From Lentzea aerocolonigenes (GTDB taxonomy: Bacteria; Actinomycetota; Actinomycetes; Mycobacteriales; Pseudonocardiaceae): 64,000 nt of DNA. The translations under genes and the position numbers were made by a program. Location: positions 348,937 through 412,936 of the forward strand of contig NZ_BBOJ01000005.1 of assembly GCF_000974445.1 (NCBI RefSeq), in the 5' to 3' direction. The notes beneath the pieces were generated by a model that saw only the letters and a program-made list of their open reading frames with translations, did not search any database and was not told the DNA's origin. Shown piece after piece: positions 8,364 to 16,266 of the stretch; the stretch's first letter is position 1; every line of letters starts with the position of its first letter.

Positions 8364-9392
8364 ATGGGGCCAGCGTCGGACAGGGTCGGACGGTCAGGCG
8401 TTCATGGAGTCGCGTCCATCGTCCTGGACGGGCTGGGATGGAAGTTTCGTGAGCACCACGAGTCGGACTGGGGAGTCGACGCGATCATCGAGATTGCCGA
8501 CAACGACCAGCCAACGGGGCGCCTGATCGCTCTGCAAATCAAGGCCGGCGACGCGCGTACAGCTGACCTTCGTCGAGCTGGGCACTGGACTCTGTACGGC
8601 CACAAGCACCACCTAGCCCGCTGGCTTGAATACTCCATCCCCGTCCTGATCGTGCTCTACGACCGCACGCGAAAGACTGCGCACTGGCAGCACGTCAACG
8701 ACAAGACCGCTGTGTGGACGCCACGCGGATTCAAGATCGACATCCCTGACGGCCAACGCCTGGACGCCTCGGCAGCCGAGACGATCCGCGCCATCACCGA
8801 TCGTTGGGTACCGCACCGCGGCAGCCAACGATCCCGTGCGCTGCAGACCATAGCGATGTGCGGTGTCGCGGGCGTGCCGGTGCTGCCCACGGAACAACTC
8901 TGGCAACTGTTCATGGGCGAAGCGGCGAACCCGTCGCGCAGTGGAGCTTCGGCCGTCCGAACGTATCGACTGCCGTTGACCGGTGATGCGCCTGCGGTCG
9001 CGTCGGTCAACGAGAGCCCAGAGAGCGCTGTCACTCTTGACATGGACAAGCTCCGAGGCATTTGGAGCGTGCCAGCCGACACGACCGTTTATGTCTGCGA
9101 AAACGGCATGGTGCTCGACACAGCCGTTGCTCAGCTTGGCGCCAACTGCCAACCGATCGTGTTGCTGAACGGGTTTCCTACCCTTGCTGTCGAGTACCTT
9201 TTGATCGGCCTCGGTGCCTGTGGCGCACGGCTGCGGGTCCACGTCGATCACGACTCGACCGGACATCGCATCGCGGACTCCTTGTTCATGCGCAGCGTTC
9301 GCTTCGAACAGTGGTGCCCGCACGGATTGGTTGGCAACGCGAGGTTTGAGGAAGACTGCCTCCCGCAGATGCTCGGTGAACTCGCCGACTGA
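8364..9392 (+). CDS. DUF4365 nuclease-like domain fused to DUF2399 Toprim-like domain (putative defence effector)
   Basis: 342 residues from ATG 8364; longer in-frame starts (8235) would add sequence antisense to the cadI relic. Residues about 7-150 match DUF4365, a PD-(D/E)xK restriction-endonuclease-like fold: RxGxxG start, WGVDAIIEI with D39 and E43, and ALQIK with Q58 and K60 as the likely metal site. Residues about 235-342 match DUF2399, the Toprim-type C-terminal domain of TIGR02679 proteins and a relative of the Wadjet JetD nuclease: VYVCEN with E246, then a Gly-Pro-Thr segment, HVDHDSTG with D295 and D297. The linker holds a winged-helix-like stretch (residues 160-190). So two metal-dependent nuclease-like folds sit in one chain with no obvious partner gene. 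A role in DNA cleavage or defence is inferred. Confidence 0.7.
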   Translation: MGPASDRVGRSGVHGVASIVLDGLGWKFREHHESDWGVDAIIEIADNDQPTGRLIALQIKAGDARTADLRRAGHWTLYGHKHHLARWLEYSIPVLIVLYDRTRKTAHWQHVNDKTAVWTPRGFKIDIPDGQRLDASAAETIRAITDRWVPHRGSQRSRALQTIAMCGVAGVPVLPTEQLWQLFMGEAANPSRSGASAVRTYRLPLTGDAPAVASVNESPESAVTLDMDKLRGIWSVPADTTVYVCENGMVLDTAVAQLGANCQPIVLLNGFPTLAVEYLLIGLGACGARLRVHVDHDSTGHRIADSLFMRSVRFEQWCPHGLVGNARFEEDCLPQMLGELAD

Positions 9393-9445
9393 CGCTCCGG
9401 CGGGAAACATCGTGCTATAGCGCGAGAAGGACGAAGCTGCCAACT

Positions 9446-9712
9446 GTGGCGACATCGTGCGGTCCCTCGCACCCTCCACGCCCTCGGTCGGCGAGGAGAT
9501 CCACGCTCGGCGCCGGCACGTTGTTCACCGACACCGATGCTGATCTCGGTGTACCTACCGCCGTCGGCCTCGCGCCGGACGACGACCGGGACACCGACTG
9601 GCTCGACCCGCGCGCCTTGTACCGCTGCCACAACCAAACCGTGCGGCTCGAAGTCCGCATCGGCAGCCACACCAACGGGTGCGCACGCGACACCACGTCA
9701 CGCGCCGCCTGA
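9446..9712 (+). CDS. Doubtful small ORF (possible remnant)
   Basis: The 445-bp stretch between the DUF4365-DUF2399 gene and the next good gene has one rightward frame with protein-like sequence in its middle (PTAVGLAPDDDRDTDWLDP, then YRCHNQTVRLEVRIGS). The N-terminal 25 residues look non-coding and no ribosome-binding site supports any ATG, so it may be a fragment. Function unknown. Confidence 0.25.
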   Translation: MATSCGPSHPPRPRSARRSTLGAGTLFTDTDADLGVPTAVGLAPDDDRDTDWLDPRALYRCHNQTVRLEVRIGSHTNGCARDTTSRAA

Positions 9713-9837
9713 CAGCCCGGCAGCCGAACTCGACGCGGGCAAGTCGCCTGGCCGTCATTCACCCACCTTCAGCGTCGCGCACGGGCCTTCGCGTGCGTGC
9801 GCGACGCCATAAACCCATGGAGACAGGAGAAAGGATC

Positions 9838-10365
9838 ATGAACGACGTCATCGTGCCCCCGATCCCGTTGTCGCTACAGCACCTCCCGACCGTGGGCGGA
9901 CTGGTCGTGCCCTGGATCACGCCCCGCATGGCCGACGGTCGATACCTGTTCGGCTCGGTCGACCGCGATCGGATGGGCCGCGCCTTGGTCAACCGGTGGT
10001 GCGGAGTGTGCGGCCGGCCGCTGGAGCACCGCGCCGTGCTGATGATGCGACTGTCCGACCTACCACGGCAGTGCACGAGCGAGCCAGCGCTACACCCGTG
10101 GTGCGCCGCGTACACCAGCGAGTCCTGCCCGATGATCGGCGGACGCCTGGATCACTACCGCTCGTCCCTACCTCGGCTGGACACGAACATGCTGTCGGCG
10201 CCCGACGCGTCGGCCCGCCGAGGCGCTGCTGCCGAACCGTGGTTCGCCGTGTGGCTCGCTGGCTATCGAGTCGTCACCGACCACGGCAACCTCGCCGCCT
10301 CCTACGCCGGCGCGCGGCCTCTGCGTATCCGGCCCATCACCTGGCGCCTGCCGAACATCTTCTAG
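9838..10365 (+). CDS. Conserved ICE/phage protein with CxxC motif
   Basis: 175 residues from ATG 9838, with aggagaaagg 4-13 nt upstream deciding the start. It contains WCGVCGRPLEHRAVLMMR (a CxxC that may bind zinc) and later cysteines at QCTSEPALHPWCAAY. Proteins of this kind recur in actinobacterial ICEs and phages and are sometimes mislabelled as cell-envelope proteins; no function is established. No signal peptide or membrane segment. It is followed 60 bp later by the broken PAPS-reductase-like gene, a common neighbour in such elements. Confidence 0.65.
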   Translation: MNDVIVPPIPLSLQHLPTVGGLVVPWITPRMADGRYLFGSVDRDRMGRALVNRWCGVCGRPLEHRAVLMMRLSDLPRQCTSEPALHPWCAAYTSESCPMIGGRLDHYRSSLPRLDTNMLSAPDASARRGAAAEPWFAVWLAGYRVVTDHGNLAASYAGARPLRIRPITWRLPNIF

Positions 10366-10424
10366 TTTCGCAGGCGATCCACGCGGATCGCCTGCCCGGC
10401 AACGACATCGCCACGGAGGACAAC

Positions 10425-11732
10425 ATGCAAAGGAGGACACGAACAACCGCCGAACCCCTCGACCTGATGCCCTATGTCTGGTCGTACGGGATGGGCGCGG
10501 AATCAACAGCCGGAATCCTCTGCATGCTCACCGACCCGACTGCTCGACCTGACACGATCGCGTCGGACTTCTCGAACCTGGTCGTCGTCATCGCCTAGAC
10601 CGGAGACGAGTGGAGCACAGCCGGAAGACTGGTCCAGCACTACATTCTTCCCTTGCTCCGCAAGCACAACATTCGCCTGGTCGAAGTCGCCCGCAAGGGC
10701 CCGACCAAAAAGGATGGTGTCGCTGTACTTCAGGACACCCGGCAGCCGTGTCGGCTGCACCTCGACGGGGTGTACAAGCTTTCCCGCGAGAACCGCGTCA
10801 CCGGCACCATGCCGCAGCTCGGCGGAGTCCGCAAGTGCAGCCAGAAGGCGAAGGGTGCACCGCAGGATGCGTGGCGTGCCAACGAGTTCGGTGACCGGCC
10901 CTACATCCATGCGATCGGTTTCAACGTCCACGAGGGAACCAGGATCACGCGCGACTCCGCGTATTCCATGGGCGGACAACGCATCCCGACGTACCCGATC
11001 TACGAGTGGGGATGGAGCCGACAGGACTGCCTTGACTACCTGTACCGCAAACTCGGCGTAGCGTGGCCGAAAAGTTGCTGCCGACACTGTCCATACGCTG
11101 GCAACAAATCCGGCTGGCCCGAGCAACTCGCACGGTTCGCCGCGCTGCCAACCGAAGCGGCGCAGCACATCATCGACGAGTACGTGTGTCTGGCGCTCAA
11201 CCCTCGATCGGGACTGTTCGGGCCCGGCAAGTCACTGATCACCCGACTGCGCCGTGACCAGGTGACCGAGCCCATCGCCCTTGCCGTCGCCCGGATGAAG
11301 ACGATGCCGTGGACGATCTACCGCGTGCGCCGGCTCTACTACGCGCCGGCCAACGCTGCCCGGTCCGTGGACAGCGTCCTGCTCGGTGGACACCGCACCG
11401 TCCACACCGCGCTGACCGAAGTCAGCCGGCTCGTCGACATCCCGCTGACGAACAACGAGGAGATCGCTGGAGCACCGGCCCGCGATGGCGATCGTGATAC
11501 CCACCGCCGGCTGTGGCTCCGCAGGCGCGGTGACGGGACCTATCCAACCCAGGAAAAGTTCTACACGGTCGCGCCCGCCCAGGCACAGGACAAGGAGCTC
11601 GACAGCTTCGCCGACGCCTGGACCGACCACACCGACGAGGCACTGGCCCGGCTGGAACGCCGCGTCGACACGGCCGTTGCCGTTGTGCAGCAAGCCCTCG
11701 TCGAGGGCCAGGGCCGCAGCAACGCGGCCTGA
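10425..11732 (+). pseudogene. PAPS reductase-like (PP-loop) phage/ICE gene with in-frame TAG at codon 58
   Basis: From ATG 10425 the frame reads a PP-loop region (VWSYGMGAESTAGILCML, SxGxxS-type) up to NLVVVIA, then TAG (10596-10598), and continues TGDEWSTAGRLVQHYILP to 11732, 435 codons in all. Phage and ICE homologues of this PAPS-reductase/sulfotransferase-like family normally read 'xAQTGDEW' here, so CAG to TAG is the simplest change. Downstream features are intact: the Cys cluster CCRHCPYAG and a basic C-terminal helix. Restart after the stop is possible only at GTG/ATG codons that would lose the nucleotide-binding loop. The family resembles DndC-like ATP pyrophosphatases, but no other dnd gene is present. 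Confidence 0.75.
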
Positions 11733-11773
11733 ACCACTCACCGAAGTTTCCGCTCTCTTGAAGGGATACCGCC

Positions 11774-12574
11774 ATGTCTCGGTTCGACCTGCAGCCTGCG
11801 CACATCGACGGACTCGTCAACGCCGGACTGCAATTCGGCCTGATCGACGTCTTCGACGATCTCACCCCGGTCGGCCAGATGCTGCTCCAGCAGCACCAAC
11901 CTCACCGCGACATCGAGCAGGACGACGGTAAGCCGCCGGACTACGTCGCGACGGTGACCGACCGCGTGCTGCATCCGATCGCTGTGCTGTGCCTGTTGGA
12001 GTGCTACGAGTACCAGACCAGCGGAACGATCGGCTGGCGCACCAGCCAGGCGTACGCCTGGACACAGCGTCTGCGTGAGACGGTGCTGACCCGGCTGCCC
12101 GCCGAGGCCAAAGCCACTGTGCGCCATGGCGCCGACAAAGTCCCGGCCTACCGGCTTCTTGCGGCGTACACCGAGACACCCTGGGGCATCACGGAACTCG
12201 ACCAGATCTCGGAACTCGGGGACGGCGTCATCGCGGTTCCGGTCATCCGCAAGGGACTGCGCGCGGAGATCCTGACCGGCCCGATCCACTGCCCGAACAA
12301 AGGTCTGTCCTCCCGCGTCCGCTACGTGACCATCCTCGGCGTCGGGGAGGACCGGAGCCTGCCCGCCTTCGCCCGGATCTCCGAACCCTCGGACGACGCC
12401 CCAGGCGTCTACCTGCTGTTCCAGTACGGCCGCTTCGTTGCGCGCCCGGCCGATGCCCCGCCCGGCAAGTGGTTCATGGCCTCCGGTGCTCACATCCACA
12501 CCGGCGATTCCCGCTGGCGCGAGCTGATCGGTCACCGGCTGCCGATCCCACTGCACGACCGCACCGAGCCCTAA
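11774..12574 (+). CDS. Hypothetical ICE protein
   Basis: 266 residues, starting ATG 11774 with gaaggga upstream. Mixed alpha/beta soluble protein; the N-terminal part is helical (DGLVNAGLQFGLIDVFDDL) and the C-terminal half beta-rich (PGVYLLFQYGRFVAR). No catalytic motif recognised. It lies 41 bp after the broken PAPS-reductase-like gene and 70 bp before dprA, in the same orientation, and is likely co-transcribed with them. Confidence 0.65.
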   Translation: MSRFDLQPAHIDGLVNAGLQFGLIDVFDDLTPVGQMLLQQHQPHRDIEQDDGKPPDYVATVTDRVLHPIAVLCLLECYEYQTSGTIGWRTSQAYAWTQRLRETVLTRLPAEAKATVRHGADKVPAYRLLAAYTETPWGITELDQISELGDGVIAVPVIRKGLRAEILTGPIHCPNKGLSSRVRYVTILGVGEDRSLPAFARISEPSDDAPGVYLLFQYGRFVARPADAPPGKWFMASGAHIHTGDSRWRELIGHRLPIPLHDRTEP

Positions 12575-12644
12575 CCAGACCAGCGCCGGTCAAGGCTCGG
12601 AACCTCCCCGACTCATCAATCCCAACACATCCAGGAGTGTGACC

Positions 12645-13526
12645 ATGCCTTCACGCGATGAACTGCACGCCAGGCTGTTCCTGCTGCGCGCAGCCGAACC
12701 ACCAGCACCCGCCATCCACCAGTACGTCGCCGTCCACGGGCCGGTCGACGCCGTCGCGCGCATCCGGCACGGCACCGCCCCCGCCGCCGTCCTCAGCGAG
12801 ATCACCCGGCCCGAGGCCGAGATCGATAACGACCTACGAGCCCTCGACGGCGGCACGGCGCGCCTGCTCACACCCGAAGACGACGACTGGCCATTCGGCC
12901 GGCTGACCAGCCTGGCGGCCAGCCACGGCGTACCGCTCGCGCTCTGGGTGCGCGGCAGCGGCTCGTTGGCCGAGCTCACCACGCCAGCAGTCACGGTCAC
13001 GGGCTCACGTGCGTCCTCGGCGTACGGAAACACGGTCGCCGCGGACCTCGGCTACGAGCTCGCCCGCGCCGGAGTGACCGTCGTCAGCGGCGGCGGCCTC
13101 GGCGTGGACGAGGAGGCGCACCGCAGCACGCTGGCTGCTGACGGTCGGACGATCGTTGTGCTCGCCAACGGTGTCGACCGGACCCATCCGCACCAGCACG
13201 CTCGGCTCTACCAGACCGTGATCGAGCAGGGCGGATTGCTGGTCAGCGAGTACCCGATCGGCACACCACCGGCCCGCATCCGGTTCCACGCACGGTGCCG
13301 CCTGCTGGCTGCTCTCGCCGCGGCGACCGTCATCGTCGAGGCAGGACAGCGCAGCGGTGCCCTCGCCGTCGCCCGTGCCGCTGGAGAACTCGGCCGCCGG
13401 GTTTACGGCGTGCCGGGCTCGATCCACTCCGTGACGTCGAAGGGCGTGAACGAGTTGCTGCGCACCGGCGCGGCGACGGTGGCCAGCTCGGTCGAGCACA
13501 TCAACTACCAGGAGGGAGTGCGATGA
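12645..13526 (+). CDS. DprA/Smf-like DNA-processing protein
   Basis: 293 residues from ATG 12645 (aggag at 12633-12637). Residues about 115-280 form the DprA Rossmann-type domain: VTVTGSRASSAYG, then VVSGGGLGVDEEAHRSTL (the GxxxGxD-type loop), the RTIVVLANGVDRTHP segment, then AARIRFHAR-type and VIVEAGQRSGALAVARAAGE near the C terminus. Chromosomal DprA loads RecA on single-stranded DNA entering the cell. Copies on conjugative elements may protect or process incoming transfer DNA; that role is inferred. The stop overlaps the start of the next gene (ATGA), so the two are translationally coupled. Confidence 0.85.
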   Translation: MPSRDELHARLFLLRAAEPPAPAIHQYVAVHGPVDAVARIRHGTAPAAVLSEITRPEAEIDNDLRALDGGTARLLTPEDDDWPFGRLTSLAASHGVPLALWVRGSGSLAELTTPAVTVTGSRASSAYGNTVAADLGYELARAGVTVVSGGGLGVDEEAHRSTLAADGRTIVVLANGVDRTHPHQHARLYQTVIEQGGLLVSEYPIGTPPARIRFHARCRLLAALAAATVIVEAGQRSGALAVARAAGELGRRVYGVPGSIHSVTSKGVNELLRTGAATVASSVEHINYQEGVR

Positions 13527-14308
13527 CCGGCCCTGACGCCTTCCGGGCCGCCCTGGCCGCCCTCGACCTGCCGCCCGAGTGGCAGGTCGAGGTGGCCATC
13601 CGTCCACGACGGCGCAAGACCGGCATTCAGGTCAATCCAGGAGGCGGTGTCGCCGTGCTGATCCCGCCGACGGTCGCCCCGGAGCAGGTTGCGCGGTTTG
13701 TCGGCAGCCACCGTCGATGGATCGCCGAGAAGGTCGAGAGCGCCACGCGGTTGGCCCCGGATCACGCGGTCAAGGAGTTCGTCGACGGCGAGGAGTTCGA
13801 CCTGCTCGGCCAGCGTTACCGGCTCCAGCTCGTCGATGCGGCGCCCGCGGGCGCCGCACAGCTGCCTCTGATCACGGCCGACGGAGTCCTGTCCGTGCGG
13901 AGACAGCGGCCAGAGCTGGTCCGCCGGGCGGTGATCGGGCTGTACCAGCTGGTCGGGCTCGCCTGGTTGCGCCGCGAGGGACGCCAGTACGAACTGGACG
14001 GCCACGTCATCGGCCTGAGCTACGCGGTTCGCGATCTCGGACGGCGCCGCTGGGGCAACTACGAGGAACCGCCGAAGCACACGACCACGCTGCACTGGGC
14101 CGTGTTCGGCCTGCCGATGCAACTCATCCAGTACGGGCTCGCACACGAACAGGCTCACGCCACCCAGCCCGACGGACGCCCACACGGACGCGCCTGGCAA
14201 CGGCGCATGAACCTGTGGATGCCCGACTGGCGGCAGCGTCAGGCCGAGCTTGCCGAAGTCGGCCGTCACTGCTGGCTCGGGGACTACAAGGAGCGTGCGG
14301 GTGGCTAG
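13523..14308 (+). CDS. YgjP/SprT-like zinc metallopeptidase (DUF45 family)
   Basis: 261 residues from ATG 13523, overlapping the dprA stop by 4 bases with gaggag upstream. The N-terminal half (RRRKTGIQVNPGGGVAVLIP, then ARFVGSHRRWIAEKV) matches the substrate-facing part of YgjP-like proteins; the zinc site is HEQAH (residues about 209-213, in LAHEQAHATQP), followed by HGRAWQRRM, where H would be the third ligand. SprT-like enzymes in this superfamily cut DNA-protein crosslinks, and YgjP-like genes often travel with restriction systems. Together with DprA this suggests processing of protein-bound incoming DNA, which is inference. Confidence 0.8.
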   Translation: MTGPDAFRAALAALDLPPEWQVEVAIRPRRRKTGIQVNPGGGVAVLIPPTVAPEQVARFVGSHRRWIAEKVESATRLAPDHAVKEFVDGEEFDLLGQRYRLQLVDAAPAGAAQLPLITADGVLSVRRQRPELVRRAVIGLYQLVGLAWLRREGRQYELDGHVIGLSYAVRDLGRRRWGNYEEPPKHTTTLHWAVFGLPMQLIQYGLAHEQAHATQPDGRPHGRAWQRRMNLWMPDWRQRQAELAEVGRHCWLGDYKERAGG

Positions 14309-14345
14309 GTCATCGCTCCTGACTTCCAGCCTTGTCGCAAGCATC

Positions 14346-14385
14346 AGCGAGGGCGACGTCAGCCTTATCCGACGTCGCCCTCGCT
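14346..14385. terminator. Strong hairpin terminator
   Basis: Perfect 15-bp stem (arm agcgagggcgacgtc at 14346-14360, complement at 14371-14385) with a 10-nt loop, 37 bp after the metallopeptidase stop. It likely ends the rightward 1-14 kb gene run. Confidence 0.8.
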
Positions 14386-14405
14386 ATGTCCTCACAGAGG
14401 GGAAT

Positions 14406-14427
14406 GATAGACATGTGTGATAGACAT
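14406..14427. promoter_or_regulatory. Direct repeat of gatagacat (operator candidate)
   Basis: Two copies of gatagacat at 14406-14414 and 14419-14427, 13 bp apart, in the leader of the small HTH-like gene at 14489. The half-site also occurs in the palindrome at 355-369. Inferred binding site; the regulator is unknown and could be the downstream gene itself. Confidence 0.4.
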
Positions 14428-14488
14428 ACCCAGAACACGCCGTGTCGTCGCGTACGACACAACGACGACACGCGAGAGAGGCTCCCTG

Positions 14489-14767
14489 ATGAGCGACCCC
14501 GAGGAAGTCCTTCAGCTTCGGGCCAGCCGGGCCGAGGTCGAGGGGATCAAGAAGGAACTGGAAGCCGCCCGCACTCAGCAGGCCGAACTTGAAGAGAAGA
14601 TCAACGGGCTGCTCGCAAAGCAGCGAGAGGCCCGTAAGAAGCGCCGCAAGGCTGTGCTCGCCGCGGACGCTGCCGGAGTGCCTCGTTTGCGGATTTCCAA
14701 GGAAGTCGGCATGCAGCGCAGCAACGTCTACAAACTGCTCGAAGGCGACGACAGCGACGAATCCTAG
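14489..14767 (+). CDS. Small coiled-coil / HTH-like DNA-binding protein
   Basis: 92 residues from ATG 14489 (gagagaggct upstream); a longer in-frame start at 14417 would run over the direct repeats. Residues about 5-55 are a charged coiled coil (VEGIKKELEAARTQQAELEE), a Lys/Arg patch follows (KQREARKKRRKA), and the C-terminal part AGVPRLRISKEVGMQRSNVY resembles a helix-turn-helix. It probably dimerises through the coil and binds DNA. It sits directly after a terminator with repeated half-sites upstream, consistent with autoregulation (inferred). Confidence 0.65.
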   Translation: MSDPEEVLQLRASRAEVEGIKKELEAARTQQAELEEKINGLLAKQREARKKRRKAVLAADAAGVPRLRISKEVGMQRSNVYKLLEGDDSDES

Positions 14768-14837
14768 GTGCCGTTGGCGCCCAGCCGAATCCCGTGGCAG
14801 GGGAGAGAACGGCAGCACCGTCGCGCAGCAGGAGTCA

Positions 14838-15180
14838 CATCATGAGCAAGGACCAGTGGCCGACCTCCGACCACTGGGCGGAACTGTTGGAACCAGATGT
14901 GCCACAGCTCCCGATCTGCCGCAGCCTCACGCCGAGCCGGAACCCGGTGACGTCCAAGCGCTCGTCCAGACTGTCCACGATCAACTGCGGCCAGTTGATC
15001 ACGATCGAGCGGAGCCGGGGTCTAAGCGCCGCAACAACTCCGGATGCATGCAGGACAGCGTTGTTCGCCCTCGTAGTAGGCGTCCAGCAGTTCGAGTTCA
15101 GGGAGCTGCGCGTTGTGCAGCCGCGCGAGACGGGTCACCCACTGCTCGGGCGACAACGTGAACTTCGTGGTGATGGCCAA
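14838..15180 (-). pseudogene. Decayed phage portal protein gene (SPP1 gp6-like), several frameshifts
   Basis: Reading leftwards from a TTG at 15180, one frame gives AITTKFTLSPEQWVTRLARL, then LPELELLDAYYEGEQ, the typical N terminus of actinophage Gp6-type portal proteins. The match continues only by changing frame: SCMHPELLRRL, then VINWPQLIVDSLDERLDVTG (about 14960-15005), then ADRELWHIW (about 14905), then a fourth piece near 14850. At least three indels have occurred, so this is a relic. The rightward ORF covering the same bases is its antisense shadow. Family assignment rests on recognised motifs, not on a search. Confidence 0.7.
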
Positions 15181-15234
15181 CGGGACCACCACCAGCGAAG
15201 TCAGGGCGTGCACGCCCGTGGCTATGGTTGATCG

Positions 15235-15849
15235 ATGGGTGGAGCGTCAGCGCCGTTGTGGGTCACGATCATGCTCGGCGTTCTCGCTGTGATCGGCACA
15301 GTCGGCGGAGCATGGGGCGGACAGGTCATCGCGGCACGCCGTGACGACCGCAGATGGGAGCGGGAGCAAGCTCGCGAAGACCTGCGATGGCGTCGGGACC
15401 AACACTTACGTGCGGTACAACTCGATCACGACGCTCGGATGCAGTGGCGGGAGCAGCGTCTCCAGGCGTTCACCGAGATGGTCAGCGCAGCGGCCGCTTG
15501 GACGAATCTCGTCGCGTTACACCGTCACTCCATTCTTAAAGAGGGACTGTCTGTCGATCGCTTCAACCTGCTGCACGACGCCTTCAAGGCGGTAGGACAT
15601 GCGTGGTCCAGCGTTGAACTCGTCGGCTCCGAGAAGGTACTAGCTCGCGCCCGGTCACTCTTCAAGATCGTGCAGGAGGAGTTCTTCGCAGTACTGCAAG
15701 AAGATCTCGACTTGCTCGATCAGCGTGACCGTAAGTCGGTCCTCTCAGGGATCGAGGAGCTAAAGGCGGTGTTCCGGCACGACCTGGGAGTACGCTGCAG
15801 CGACACCGAACCGGTTAGCCGAGAACGACCATTCGAGACGACTTCTTGA
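15235..15849 (+). CDS. Small membrane-anchored coiled-coil protein
   Basis: 204 residues. One N-terminal transmembrane helix (VTIMLGVLAVIGTVGGAWGG, about 10-29), then a strongly charged helical stretch (DDRRWEREQAREDLRWRRDQ) and a helical cytoplasmic domain. Proteins of this general layout are common as accessory genes in actinomycetes; no function is known. ATG 15235 has a weak upstream site (ggttgatcg). It is inserted between two leftward phage relics where a large terminase gene would be expected, so it probably arrived by a separate event. Confidence 0.6.
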   Translation: MGGASAPLWVTIMLGVLAVIGTVGGAWGGQVIAARRDDRRWEREQAREDLRWRRDQHLRAVQLDHDARMQWREQRLQAFTEMVSAAAAWTNLVALHRHSILKEGLSVDRFNLLHDAFKAVGHAWSSVELVGSEKVLARARSLFKIVQEEFFAVLQEDLDLLDQRDRKSVLSGIEELKAVFRHDLGVRCSDTEPVSRERPFETTS

Positions 15850-15879
15850 GCTCGCTCGGGCTTGTCCGGCCGGATGGGA

Positions 15880-16187
15880 TCGGGTTCGCCGGGCGGGTGG
15901 CGGATCTCCACGGAGTCGAAGCAGTATTCGGCGACGGGGGTGCCGTGGGCGACCAAGCGGGCCAGCGCTCCACACACCACCAGGTACGCGTCCACATCCC
16001 AGGCTGTGAGCACCCCGCGTTCCTCCAGGTCGGGGCGAGGCGCTGCCAGATGGTACGTGCGTCCTCGGATACCCAGTCTGGGCAGCGGACATCGTCGTCT
16101 GGTGGTTCGGATTCGTCGACGTTGATCAGGTCGGCACGGTCACCATGCAGGACGCGCAGCTTGGTGGGCTTACCGGCGTGCCCGCGC
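15880..16187 (-). pseudogene. Decayed phage terminase small subunit gene (P27 family)
   Basis: Leftward from about 16187 one frame reads RGHAGKPTKLRVLHGDRADL, VRCPDWVSEDARTIWQRLAP, the characteristic N terminus of actinophage P27-family small terminases. After one base change of frame near 16030 it continues LEERGVLTAWDVDAYLVVC and GALARLVAHG before losing similarity. The expected start region contains a stop (ATG TGC TAG). With the portal relic it marks the remains of a leftward phage packaging module. Function is lost. Confidence 0.65.
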
Positions 16188-16266
16188 TAGCACATGGCAT
16201 CACCCCGTGTCGCCGGGCATGTGGTTGCCGCGGTGGCTAGCCTGTGATCAAGCGTGGTTGACGGGG

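Noticed and set aside
10425-11732. DndC/phosphorothioation system
   Set aside because: The PP-loop gene resembles PAPS reductase-like phage proteins, carries an in-frame stop, and no dndA/B/D/E gene is nearby.
14842-15231. Rightward protein starting MSKDQWPTSDHW
   Set aside because: It lies antisense to the portal relic and has no family resemblance; the minus strand explains the sequence better.
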